A stretch of DNA of 14,023 bases, from positions 1-14,023 of the forward strand of contig JAFQBQ010000003.1 in NCBI GenBank assembly GCA_017416635.1, read 5' to 3'. This document shows positions 6,337-13,967 of the stretch, piece by piece. The DNA is from Alphaproteobacteria bacterium (GTDB taxonomy: Bacteria > Pseudomonadota > Alphaproteobacteria > UBA3830). Both the position numbers and the translations under genes were made by a program. The notes below the pieces were generated by a model, which did not search any database, had not been told where the DNA came from, and worked only from the letters and a program-made list of their open reading frames with translations. Each line of letters begins with the position of its first letter. The stretch's first letter is position 1.

Positions 6337-7383
6337 CTATTTCTTTTTTTTGAAAATTTTTAAAGTCGGATCAATTCGGATCATGTTTTCAGCAATTTGG
6401 ACACTGTTTAGCGCAGCTCCTTTTCTTAAATTATCCGAGACAACCCAAAACAATAAACCATTTTTAACAGATGAATCTTTTCGGATGCGGCTGACAAATA
6501 CTGCGTCCTCTCCTTGGATATCCAACGGGGTTGCGAAAATTTCTTCCTTACGGCGATCTATGACAAGCATTCCTGGAAACGATTCAAATGCCGAAGTCGC
6601 ATCACTTACCGAAATTTCTTTACTGAATTCGCACGCAACACTGATTCCATGTCCGATAAAAACAGGAACGCGAACGCATGTTACAGCTACTCCGATGTTT
6701 GCCATTAATATTTTGCGAAGTTCAGATGCAATTTTATCTTCTTCATCGCTTACGCCGTTTGCATAAATATTTCCGATTGCGGGAATGACGTTAAATGCGA
6801 TTTGCTTTGAAAAAACTTCACTCGTAATTTCTGTTGTCGCGATAGTTGATTTGGTTTGATTATATAATTCATCGATGGCTTTTTTTCCTGCTCCCGAAAC
6901 TGATTGATAAGTTGACGCAACAACTCTTTCGACAGGGGCAATTTTGTTTAGTGCTTTTAACGCCATAGCTAATGGCACGGCGACGCAGTTTGGCGTTGAA
7001 ATAATTCCGAGCGGAGCGCCTTTTTCCAAAACTTCCGCATTTATTTCAGGAACGACCAGCGGCACTTTAGGCTCAAGACGAAACGCGGCAGTTTTATCGA
7101 TGATCGTTACACCATTATCTGTTAAATATTTTGCGTGAGATTTCGAAAATGAAGAGCCTGCACACAAAATCGCAATATCTATATCCGAAAAATCTACAGT
7201 ATCGAATTTTTCAACAACCACATCATGATCATTAAAAGATACTTTTTTCCCGACAGAGCGATCTGACGCAATTGCGCAAATTTTATCCACTGGGAATTTT
7301 CGTTCGGCAAGAATTTTTAAAGTATTATGCCCGGCATTACCAGTCGCGCCGATAACTGCAACATTATATAAGCGTTTTTGCAT
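6337..7383 (-). CDS. asd: Aspartate-semialdehyde dehydrogenase
   Basis: This enzyme reduces aspartyl phosphate to aspartate semialdehyde with NADPH, the branch point to diaminopimelate, lysine, threonine and methionine. The 348-residue length is normal. GATGNAG (residues 12-18) is the Rossmann nucleotide loop, STPNC carries the catalytic Cys133, and the GHG motif carries the likely acid/base His245. SVSGAGKKAIDEL is also typical. The N-of-active-site context is STPNC rather than the more common NPNC. No other lysine or diaminopimelate gene is nearby. In an intracellular bacterium its likely role is supplying diaminopimelate for peptidoglycan. It leads a two-gene unit with the YhaM-like gene. 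A GGAG lies twelve bases before the ATG, which is rather far. Confidence 0.95.
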   Translation of the reverse strand: MQKRLYNVAVIGATGNAGHNTLKILAERKFPVDKICAIASDRSVGKKVSFNDHDVVVEKFDTVDFSDIDIAILCAGSSFSKSHAKYLTDNGVTIIDKTAAFRLEPKVPLVVPEINAEVLEKGAPLGIISTPNCVAVPLAMALKALNKIAPVERVVASTYQSVSGAGKKAIDELYNQTKSTIATTEITSEVFSKQIAFNVIPAIGNIYANGVSDEEDKIASELRKILMANIGVAVTCVRVPVFIGHGISVACEFSKEISVSDATSAFESFPGMLVIDRRKEEIFATPLDIQGEDAVFVSRIRKDSSVKNGLLFWVVSDNLRKGAALNSVQIAENMIRIDPTLKIFKKKK

Positions 7384-7411
7384 TGTTTGACCAAACTCCT
7401 AAATGCGTCCG

Positions 7412-7440
7412 TTGATTTTACTCTGCATTTTCCTTAACAT
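7412..7440 (+). promoter_or_regulatory. Possible promoter of rarA
   Basis: TTGATT (7412-7417), a 17-bp spacer and TAACAT (7435-7440) lie just before rarA. Initiation near 7447 would leave only about ten bases of leader before the TTG start, which would explain the lack of a ribosome site. Each hexamer matches four of six positions. Confidence 0.35.
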
Positions 7441-7457
7441 AAAGTAGATTTATTATC

Positions 7458-8717
7458 TTGGAAACCGAATTGCAATTATTTGAACAAGTTGCTCCGTTAG
7501 CAGACAGAATTCGACCGAATAATTTTGATGAAATTATCGGACAGACCTTTTTAAACCAAATGCCTGCGATTGAAAATTTGCAGTCTTTGATTTTATGGGG
7601 GCCTCCAGGTTCCGGGAAAACTTCGTTTGCAAAAATTATCGCCAAGCAAAGCGGATTGCATTTTGAAGAGACGTCTGCGGTCATGCATGCGACGGCGAAA
7701 TTCAAATCTATTTTCGATGAATTAGGTAAAGACAGCTTAAGCAAAGTTATTATTTTGGTAGATGAAATTCATCATTTAAATAAAGGTCAGCAAGATATTT
7801 TTCTGCCGCATCTGGAAAACGGTTCGCTAATACTAATCGGAACTACAACGGAAAATCCATCGTTTGAATTGCGGCCGGCATTGCTTTCGCGATGTAAAGT
7901 CATTACGTTCGATCGACTTCAACTCGGCGACTTGGATAAAATTTTGCAGCGAGCTGAAAATTATTTAAAAAAGGAATTGCCGTTGTCTCCCGAAGCTCGG
8001 CAGCATCTTTGTTTAATGGCGGATGGTGATGCGAGATATTTATTAAATCGTGCAGAAGAACTTTTCGCAGCAAATTTATCTCATAAAATGGATGTGGAAG
8101 AACTAAAGTCATTTTCTCCAAAACGAGCCGCTGTTTATGATAAAAATTCCGAAGAGCATTACAATTTAATTAGTGCGTTGCATAAGTCTTTGCGTGGTTC
8201 GGATGTTGATGCGGCGCTGTATTGGATGAATCGCATGTTACAGGCGGGCGAAGCTCCTCTTTATATTTTGCGACGTCTTATAAGATTTGCGAGCGAAGAT
8301 GTCGGGATGGCCGATCCGAATGCTTTGGTTCAAGCGTTGGCCGCGCATAAGGCCTATACGATTTTGGGATCTCCCGAGGGCGAATTAGCAATCGCGCAAG
8401 CTGTTATTTATCTTGCGACCGCTCCGAAATCCAATAAAGTTGATGTCGCTTACATGCAATCTTCGGCATGTGCAAAATTTTATGGTTCGTTGCCTGTTCC
8501 AAAAAAAATTCGCAACGCACCGACGCGATTAATGAAAGAATTAGATTATCACAAGGGATACGTTTACGATCACGATACTGAAAACGCTTTTTCAGGAACA
8601 AATTTTTTTCCGGAAGAAATGTCGAGAAAGAAATTTTACTCGCCAGTTGAGCGCGGATTTGAACGCGAAATAAAAAAAAGAATCGAATGGTGGGACAAGC
8701 ATCGGAAGAATGATTGA
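7458..8717 (+). CDS. rarA: Replication-associated recombination protein A (RarA/MgsA AAA+ ATPase)
   Basis: RarA is a clamp-loader-like AAA+ ATPase that acts at stalled replication forks with SSB. The 419-residue product has PLADRIRPNNFDEIIGQ at the start, Walker A GPPGSGKT (48-55), Walker B ILVDEIHH (to 106), sensor 1 GTTTENPSFEL (128-138), the arginine finger in LLSRC (143-147), and the typical C-terminal region with EDVGMADPNAL and YDHDTENAFSG. The only usable start is the TTG at 7458, because an in-frame stop lies at 7440-7442 and the next ATG would remove the conserved PLADR motif. No ribosome site is visible. The linker between GQ and the Walker A strand is shorter than usual. It is divergent from asd. 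Confidence 0.93.
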   Translation: METELQLFEQVAPLADRIRPNNFDEIIGQTFLNQMPAIENLQSLILWGPPGSGKTSFAKIIAKQSGLHFEETSAVMHATAKFKSIFDELGKDSLSKVIILVDEIHHLNKGQQDIFLPHLENGSLILIGTTTENPSFELRPALLSRCKVITFDRLQLGDLDKILQRAENYLKKELPLSPEARQHLCLMADGDARYLLNRAEELFAANLSHKMDVEELKSFSPKRAAVYDKNSEEHYNLISALHKSLRGSDVDAALYWMNRMLQAGEAPLYILRRLIRFASEDVGMADPNALVQALAAHKAYTILGSPEGELAIAQAVIYLATAPKSNKVDVAYMQSSACAKFYGSLPVPKKIRNAPTRLMKELDYHKGYVYDHDTENAFSGTNFFPEEMSRKKFYSPVERGFEREIKKRIEWWDKHRKND

Positions 8718-8800
8718 GTTCATTACGATTTTTTTAATGCCATAACAGATCTTGTTTTTTTATCCAGAATTTATCCATTCATCCCTTTGATTTATCAATC

Positions 8801-8829
8801 TTGTAAAAACATGTCAAAAGATGTATCTT
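8801..8829 (+). promoter_or_regulatory. Probable promoter of infA
   Basis: TTGTAA (8801-8806), a 17-bp spacer and TATCTT (8824-8829) lie about 22 bp before the infA ATG. The rest of the rarA-infA gap is T-rich, with no clear terminator hairpin. Confidence 0.45.
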
Positions 8830-8851
8830 CTAGGCAGCTTGTGGGGATTTT

Positions 8852-9070
8852 ATGGCTAAAGAAGATTTAATTGAGTTCGCGGGAGAAGTGATTGAAGTGT
8901 TGCCGAGTGCGATGTTTAGAGTAAAATTGGAAAACGGACATACGATTTTAGCGCACACTTCAGGAAAAATGAAAAAGAACAGAATAAGAGTTCTTGCCGG
9001 AGATAAAGTCAATGTAGAGATGACTACATATGATTTCACAAAAGGTCGTATAACGTTTAGATCAAAATAG
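8852..9070 (+). CDS. infA: Translation initiation factor IF-1
   Basis: IF-1 is an essential small OB-fold (S1-type) protein that binds the ribosomal A site on the 30S subunit during initiation. The 72-residue length equals that of E. coli IF-1. It carries the family signature: [36 protein letters not shown], then an EMTTYD segment and KGRITFR. A GGGGA ribosome site lies six bases upstream of the ATG. It stands on its own here, with no maf or other common partner gene after it. Confidence 0.98.
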   Translation: MAKEDLIEFAGEVIEVLPSAMFRVKLENGHTILAHTSGKMKKNRIRVLAGDKVNVEMTTYDFTKGRITFRSK

Positions 9071-9090
9071 CAGACCTCAGGTTTTTTCGA

Positions 9091-9119
9091 TTGACTCTCA
9101 TAAGGGGTATGAATATTTC
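9091..9119 (+). promoter_or_regulatory. Possible promoter of the 418-residue exported protein
   Basis: TTGACT (five of six matches) at 9091-9096 and TATTTC (three of six) at 9114-9119, 17 bp apart, lie 42 bp before the ATG. The -10 is weak; an alternative TGGTATGCT, an extended -10, lies about 12 bp further downstream. Confidence 0.3.
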
Positions 9120-9160
9120 TTCTGGTATGCTAGGCTGGCCTGAAGTGCTTTGGAGGATAT

Positions 9161-10417
9161 ATGAAAAGAGTCATAGTGACATGTGCAGGAGTAGCTCTTG
9201 CTTTTTTTGTATACGGAGAAGAGCTCAAACAGGAGAAAGCAGAGGTTCCGTCATTTGTAGAAAATTCTGAAACAAATAAAAAGGAAATTGTATCCAATAA
9301 GGAACAAAAAGCTGAAGTAAGTGAGCAATCTAAGTCATTAGAGCAAAGTTTGGCTCCGCAAAAGAAGTTGGCAGATGACCTCGAAAAAAATTTCGCAAAA
9401 ATTCCTGTTGAAGAAAAAGTGATGGATAGATTATCAGCAGGGATTAATGAAATAAGTGAAGTCGCTGAAAGCAATCTAACTCAAAAATATGAAAATAATA
9501 AGTCAGATGGGAATAATCTTCCGAAAAAAGCTGAAGATCTAAAGCAAGAAGATCAAAAATCAACGCTAACTGATCAGGCTTCCGTGAAAATTGAAGATTC
9601 GAAGCATGATAATAAGCAAGTTGCATCAGCTACAGAAAAAGTTTCTGCGAATATCGAAAGACGTATCGATAAATCTGAAGAAATAAATCCAAAAACCATC
9701 TTTGGAAAACATTCAGATAAGTTAGAAAAACTATCGTCTGATAATATTTCTGACGAATCTCACGATGACAAAATGCGTAAGGCTTTGCAAATAATTCATG
9801 ATCAGATTATTTCAGTAATGTCAGGACAGCCGTCTGATGTTCAAAAAGTTTTTGAGCAGTTAAGGACAATTTTTTCAGATGAAGAATTTACCGACGGAGA
9901 GTTGCTGGAATTTATCGACGATGCAACAGAAATTCGGCAAAAATATTATCAAGTTGTGGAATGTATGGCTCGCATAGAATATGCCAAAAGAACTTTGCAG
10001 CACGGTTTTTCGCCAAAACAAGCTTTGATTTTGACGAGTTCTGAATATATGAAGCTTCCGGCGTTTATTCTTCAACCGTCAGGAAATGAAGTAAAGTTCA
10101 ACGGTATGATTTCTGATATCGGCTGCGGAGTGATGTGGAAAGATCGACTGAAATATCTTTTTGCTTTGCATACTTACTTTGGGGAAGGTCAGCCTGCCGC
10201 GCTGGGCACGTTTAAAAATTTTCCGAATCGCGTATCAAACTATATTCGGTTGCTGGAAGAAAATGATAAATTCTGCAAAGAATATTTTAAGCATGTAACT
10301 TACTCCATTGCACAAGAGTTTTATTTGAGAGAAGTTGATTCCAAAACCATTAAAAATATTTTTCAAATAAGTGATGATGAATTTAAAAATTTTGTTCTAC
10401 CATTTGATATAAGGTAG
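9161..10417 (+). CDS. Exported protein of unknown function, Lys/Glu-rich N-terminal half
   Basis: I do not recognise this 418-residue protein. It starts with a signal peptide (MKRVIVTCAGVALAFFVYG) and has a strong GGAGG ribosome site before the ATG. Residues about 20-200 are low-complexity and highly charged, rich in Lys, Glu, Ser, Asn and Gln, and probably disordered or coiled. Residues about 203-418 look like a folded, mostly helical domain with three cysteines (C268, C322, C372) and a GMISDIGCGVMWKDR segment that may be a conserved turn. No enzyme motif or lipobox is visible. It is followed on the same strand by another exported protein. A periplasmic or host-facing structural role is possible but unproven. 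Confidence 0.8.
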   Translation: MKRVIVTCAGVALAFFVYGEELKQEKAEVPSFVENSETNKKEIVSNKEQKAEVSEQSKSLEQSLAPQKKLADDLEKNFAKIPVEEKVMDRLSAGINEISEVAESNLTQKYENNKSDGNNLPKKAEDLKQEDQKSTLTDQASVKIEDSKHDNKQVASATEKVSANIERRIDKSEEINPKTIFGKHSDKLEKLSSDNISDESHDDKMRKALQIIHDQIISVMSGQPSDVQKVFEQLRTIFSDEEFTDGELLEFIDDATEIRQKYYQVVECMARIEYAKRTLQHGFSPKQALILTSSEYMKLPAFILQPSGNEVKFNGMISDIGCGVMWKDRLKYLFALHTYFGEGQPAALGTFKNFPNRVSNYIRLLEENDKFCKEYFKHVTYSIAQEFYLREVDSKTIKNIFQISDDEFKNFVLPFDIR

Positions 10418-10496
10418 AAATACAAAAAAATTTGTGAATTAATGTTAATTTAACACTTTCGTTCGACAATTCATCCTGTAGTGGGGAGTGTAAAGA

Positions 10497-11132
10497 ATGA
10501 GAGTGTTATTTTTTTCTTTGTGTTTATGTTTTTTTGGAGCAAATGCTGAAGATAATCCCAAGCCATCTTTGTTCTCAAAAGTAAAAAGTGTATCAGTTGA
10601 ATATTGGAATAAGTTATCTGATACCTGCAGAAATCAGTACGATAAAATAACAAAAAGTAGGATCGTCATTGATGCGGAAAACAAGGGCAAGGAATTAATA
10701 GAGACTACACAGGAAAAGGTGAAACAAATAAAACAGAGCGTCGCTGAATATCGGATAGGGAATATTACAGATGAGGTTCGAAATAAAAGGAAAGAAGTAA
10801 TTGCTTCAGGGAAAACTCTTTTAAAAGAACTAGCTGATTGGCAGATGTCGATAAAAAATTTAAAAATAGAAAAGTATGAAGAGCAGGCCAAAGTATATCA
10901 AGTCGGAGCGCAGAGAGTAGCGGATATTTTGGATGAATTTAAAACTGATCCAGAAAATATAAATGAAGCGAGAAAAATGATTGAAAAAACTTCTGCGGAT
11001 GCTGCTTATGTTCTAAACATACTTTCCGATGAATGGGTAAAAACTGAAGTTTCCGAATTCATTAAAAATTATGAAGATTTCGTACAATCAGTAGATTTAA
11101 TGGAGCAGCACGCAAGACAAGAAAATGCGTAA
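10497..11132 (+). CDS. Exported helical protein of unknown function
   Basis: The 211-residue product has a clear signal peptide (MRVLFFSLCLCFFGANA, cleavage before EDN). The mature part is charged and predicted almost wholly helical, with heptad-like Leu/Ile/Val spacing from about residue 60 to 205 that suggests a coiled coil. A GGGGAG ribosome site precedes the ATG. I recognise no family. It follows the 418-residue exported protein by 79 bp, so the two may be a lineage-specific pair. The gap holds the perfect palindrome TGTTAATTTAACA (10443-10455), which may be chance in such AT-rich DNA. It converges on yraN with a 35-bp gap and no clear terminator. Confidence 0.8.
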   Translation: MRVLFFSLCLCFFGANAEDNPKPSLFSKVKSVSVEYWNKLSDTCRNQYDKITKSRIVIDAENKGKELIETTQEKVKQIKQSVAEYRIGNITDEVRNKRKEVIASGKTLLKELADWQMSIKNLKIEKYEEQAKVYQVGAQRVADILDEFKTDPENINEARKMIEKTSADAAYVLNILSDEWVKTEVSEFIKNYEDFVQSVDLMEQHARQENA

Positions 11133-11167
11133 GCAGCATAAATATTTACAAATGGCAATTGTCTAGG

Positions 11168-11512
11168 TTAGATACTAATATTTTTTATATGGACAGGAAT
11201 TTTCCAATCGGCGACTAGTATCACATCGAAGCTGGAAAAATAATTTTGATACTTCGGATTACGTTTGAAAAATATTTGAGCTGCATTTTGAATTCGATGC
11301 AATTGTTTTGGAGTCAGCGCGATGAGACATTTTTCTTCATTTTTTCTGGACTTGACTTCGACAAACGCAATCGTGTTTTTTTTGCGCGCAATAATATCGA
11401 TCTCGCCGCAAACCGTTTTATAACGATGTTCTAAGATACTGTAGCCTTTTGCAATCAGCAAAAACATGGCTAAATATTCGCCGACGTAACCTTTAAATTC
11501 CGTTCGATTCAT
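11168..11512 (-). CDS. yraN: YraN family protein (UPF0102, endonuclease-like fold)
   Basis: The 114-residue protein has the UPF0102 core: an early G-x3-E (E12), GEIDIIA with D39, and FVEVKSRK with E52 and K54. Together these form the D-ExK pattern of restriction-endonuclease-like folds. A nuclease activity is suggested by the fold, but the function is unknown. Length is normal. Its ATG lies inside the 3' end of rsmI (20-base overlap) and has no good separate ribosome site, so translational coupling to rsmI is likely. The rsmI-yraN pairing is a common conserved neighbourhood. Confidence 0.92.
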   Translation of the reverse strand: MNRTEFKGYVGEYLAMFLLIAKGYSILEHRYKTVCGEIDIIARKKNTIAFVEVKSRKNEEKCLIALTPKQLHRIQNAAQIFFKRNPKYQNYFSSFDVILVADWKIPVHIKNISI

Positions 11513-12389
11513 TTTTTAACTTGACTGCTTTTTGATAAACGATTTTTTTGGACATACGATATTTGTCCGAAATTACATTCACCGCTTCTTTCAAATGGTA
11601 CGTTTGCAATAAAGTCGCAAGTTCTGTAAACGCATCTTCTTCATCTCGTTGTTCAGACTTCGCGCCTGACACAATTATCACAAATTCTCCGACGGGTTCA
11701 TTTTCATCAAAATAATTTATCAACTCCGCCAAATTTCCCCTATAAAAATTTTCGTAAATTTTTGTAATCTCTCGACAAATGCAACAAATTCTATCTCCGA
11801 ACACATCCAGCATATTTTTCAGGCAATCAATCATCCTCTTCGGCGATTCAAGAAAAACTAAAGTTTCTGTTCGGTCTTTTAATGATATCAAAGATTGCGT
11901 TCGCGCGTGCAACTTAGGTGGAAGGAATCCGCAAAACGTAAAACTATCTGTTGGCAATCCCGCTGCGCTCAATCCCGCAATAAATGCGCACGCTCCGGGA
12001 ATTGGAAAAACATCGATATCATTTTGAACACACCAATTTACTAAACGAAATCCCGGATCGGAAATCATCGGCGTGCCCGCATCCGATATTAAAGAATAAA
12101 TTTTCCCGCGCTCGATTTTTTTTACAACCTCATTTGAAATTTCGTTATATTCATGACACGAAACCAACGGAACATTTATTTCATAAAAACTCAGGAGCTT
12201 TCTAGAATTCCGCGTATCTTCTGCAAAAATCAAATGCGACTTTCTCAAAATATGGATTGCACGCAAAGAAATGTCAAAGATATTTCCGATAGGAGTTGCA
12301 ACAGTATACAATCCTGGTTTATCCTGCTGAGTAGAGATTTTGGTGAAGATTTTCTCTAGTAATTGAGGTGAAAGAAATGTATTCGACAA
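11493..12389 (-). CDS. rsmI: 16S rRNA (cytidine-1402 2'-O)-methyltransferase
   Basis: RsmI uses S-adenosylmethionine to 2'-O-methylate C1402 in the decoding centre of 16S rRNA. The frame shows the tetrapyrrole-methylase-type fold: GLYTVATPIGNIFDISLRA, FAEDTR, SLISDAGTPMISDPG, and the PGACAFIAGLSAAGLPTDSF core followed by FCGFLPPK. The open frame extends to 12692, but that part is antisense to the lipoprotein gene and has no family similarity. I chose the TTG at 12389, which has a GGGAG site eight bases upstream and keeps the PG that precedes LYTVATPIGN; this gives 298 residues. A second TTG at 12311 would start right at LYTV and is a less likely alternative. The chosen start overlaps the divergent gene by 13 bases. 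Confidence 0.93.
   Translation of the reverse strand: MSNTFLSPQLLEKIFTKISTQQDKPGLYTVATPIGNIFDISLRAIHILRKSHLIFAEDTRNSRKLLSFYEINVPLVSCHEYNEISNEVVKKIERGKIYSLISDAGTPMISDPGFRLVNWCVQNDIDVFPIPGACAFIAGLSAAGLPTDSFTFCGFLPPKLHARTQSLISLKDRTETLVFLESPKRMIDCLKNMLDVFGDRICCICREITKIYENFYRGNLAELINYFDENEPVGEFVIIVSGAKSEQRDEEDAFTELATLLQTYHLKEAVNVISDKYRMSKKIVYQKAVKLKNESNGI
12365..12368 (+). promoter_or_regulatory. Ribosome site of the PBP-activator lipoprotein gene
   Basis: GAGG eight bases before the ATG at 12377. It decides for that ATG over the overlapping GTG at 12368 and the ATG at 12389, which has no site at a proper distance. Confidence 0.6.
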
Positions 12390-13432
12390 TGAAATTGCTC
12401 CCTTTAATTTTGCTAGTGGCCTGTTCGCAGATTGATGATACAACGAAATTACAGCGTATGCCACCGAAGAAAATATCGACGACGCAATCTCAGTTGAAAA
12501 TTTTAAAAATATTAGCTCATGAAAAAGCAGAAAATTCTGTAGTATTGTTAGTTCCTCTTTCAGGTGCGAATAAAGCGTTGGGGCAAGATATCTTAAACGC
12601 TTGCCTTTTGGATAATAACGATTCTCACACCGATTTTTACGTACTGGATTCCGAATCTGAAGATTTCGAAAACTTGCAAACAAAATTTCCAAATCTAAGA
12701 GCTGTTATAGGACCGGTTTTTTCGCACGAGACGCACAGATTTTCGACGATGTTCCCGCAGGTCCCGATTTTCTCTTTATCTAATAATGCGGATATAAGCA
12801 ACACTCATGTTTTCGCTTGCGGAATTTCTCCACAGGATGAATTGAAGGCGATGTTTACGTTCGCTAAAAATTTTCGCAAACAAGGATTGATAATAATTCT
12901 TCCTGAAGATGATCAGAATAATCAATTAGTTCAGTTGATTCAAAGACACGCGAATTTAGCAGGATTTTCGGAAGAAAGTATCATGTCTATAAAGTTCAAC
13001 ACAAAAGAAATGAATTCAATTTGCGATTTTCTGCGAGCGAATCAAAATCAAATTATTTTTTCGATGGTTCCCACGTGTAATTTTGAGCAATGTGTAGAAG
13101 ACGTTCCGATTTTTGCATTCAGCGCGCAAGTATTATCTAATCCGAAAATTTGGAACAATGCAATATTTGCACAGCCGGAAACAGAATCACAAAAAGAATT
13201 TGTCGATAAATACAAAGCAGCTTATGGAGAAACTCCATCAATCATTGCGATAATCGCGAAAGATTTAATGAACGCTATCAACGAATCTTATCCAAATTCA
13301 AAAGAATTGCTGGATGAAACATATCATGGAATGCTGGGAGAATTTAAATTCGTCAACAATCAAGGAGTCGTTCGCAATTTTTCTTTGTTTAGGATGGAGG
13401 ACGGCGAAAAAGTAAGAGCATACGATGATTAG
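12377..13432 (+). CDS. Penicillin-binding protein activator, LpoA/LppC-like lipoprotein
   Basis: The 351-residue product has a lipoprotein signal (MKLLPLILLVACS, lipidated Cys16), so it should be anchored in the outer membrane facing the periplasm. The rest has a type 1 periplasmic-binding fold: VVLLVPLSGANKALGQDIL, AVIGPVFSHET, VPIFSLSNN, a later ATP-free ligand-like segment, and FVDKYKAAYGETPS near the end. This matches the alphaproteobacterial penicillin-binding protein activator family (LppC/LpoA C-terminal domain), thought to stimulate peptidoglycan synthases. The E. coli N-terminal TPR part is absent, as usual in this group. It is divergent from rsmI, a conserved arrangement, and its 3' end overlaps the next gene by 8 bases. 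Confidence 0.9.
   Translation: MYSTMKLLPLILLVACSQIDDTTKLQRMPPKKISTTQSQLKILKILAHEKAENSVVLLVPLSGANKALGQDILNACLLDNNDSHTDFYVLDSESEDFENLQTKFPNLRAVIGPVFSHETHRFSTMFPQVPIFSLSNNADISNTHVFACGISPQDELKAMFTFAKNFRKQGLIIILPEDDQNNQLVQLIQRHANLAGFSEESIMSIKFNTKEMNSICDFLRANQNQIIFSMVPTCNFEQCVEDVPIFAFSAQVLSNPKIWNNAIFAQPETESQKEFVDKYKAAYGETPSIIAIIAKDLMNAINESYPNSKELLDETYHGMLGEFKFVNNQGVVRNFSLFRMEDGEKVRAYDD
12398..12402 (-). promoter_or_regulatory. Ribosome site of rsmI inside the divergent gene
   Basis: On the minus strand, GGGAG lies eight bases before the TTG at 12389. It supports a TTG start for rsmI located within the first codons of the lipoprotein gene on the other strand. Confidence 0.45.
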
Positions 13433-13967
13433 ATATTTCCCAAATATACTTACGACTTCAAGAATATTTTTGACCGCAGCTTTTGCGTACTGTTTTTTGC
13501 AAGAGCAATTTATTGAGGCGTTGATTTTATTTTCATTATCTGCAACATCTGACTTTTTCGACGGGTACTTGGCTCGGCGTTTACAAATTACGTCTAGATT
13601 CGGAGCTATATTAGATCCGATTGCGGACAAATTAGCAATGTTTGTTTCTTATTCAATTTTCTTTATCGCGGGAATAATTCCAGGATGGTTACTTTACGTC
13701 GTTATAGGTCGAGATGTTTTGATCGTATCAACTGTCTTACTGTGTTTTTTAAATAAAGTTGCGATAGAATTCCGCCCCATATACTCAAGTAAGATAAATA
13801 CCACTATACAGTTTATATTTGTCGTAATCGTCTTGATATTAAAAGCATTTTCGGTCAGTATATCTTTGTCGCCGTTTATGTTGATCGTTTGTTTTTCGAC
13901 GATTTATTCAGGAGCTGAGTATGCACAAAAATACAAATGGATTGTTCCTCAATTATTCAAGCAGTAA
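13425..13967 (+). CDS. CDP-alcohol phosphatidyltransferase, PgsA-like
   Basis: The 180-residue membrane protein has the full CDP-alcohol phosphotransferase signature: D43-x2-D46-G-x2-A-R-x8-G60-x3-D64-x3-D68. The N-terminal NILTTSRI is typical of phosphatidylglycerophosphate synthases (PgsA), which join CDP-diacylglycerol and glycerol 3-phosphate in the inner membrane. Several hydrophobic helices follow the motif. A cardiolipin-synthase-type member of the same family cannot be excluded, so no symbol is assigned. It overlaps the end of the lipoprotein gene by 8 bases (ATGATTAG) and should be translationally coupled to it. The next gene starts 47 bases before its stop. Confidence 0.92.
   Translation: MIRYFPNILTTSRIFLTAAFAYCFLQEQFIEALILFSLSATSDFFDGYLARRLQITSRFGAILDPIADKLAMFVSYSIFFIAGIIPGWLLYVVIGRDVLIVSTVLLCFLNKVAIEFRPIYSSKINTTIQFIFVVIVLILKAFSVSISLSPFMLIVCFSTIYSGAEYAQKYKWIVPQLFKQ
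13910..13914 (+). promoter_or_regulatory. Ribosome site of the last, partial gene
   Basis: AGGAG lies six bases before the ATG at 13921, inside the coding end of the PgsA-like gene. It is a near-ideal site and the main evidence that translation starts there in a new frame. Confidence 0.65.

Noticed and set aside
8718..8790. Terminator after rarA
   Set aside because: T runs are present but no stem longer than four to five pairs precedes them.
9071..9100. Terminator after infA (ACCT/AGGT followed by a T run)
   Set aside because: The stem is only about four pairs with a one-base loop, which cannot form a stable hairpin.
10443..10455. Palindrome TGTTAATTTAACA as an operator
   Set aside because: It is a perfect 6-1-6 inverted repeat but made almost entirely of A and T; with a single copy and no known regulator it is not convincing.
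12390..12692. N-terminal 101-residue extension of the rsmI frame
   Set aside because: It is antisense to the lipoprotein gene, lacks RsmI similarity, and a better-supported TTG start lies at 12389.
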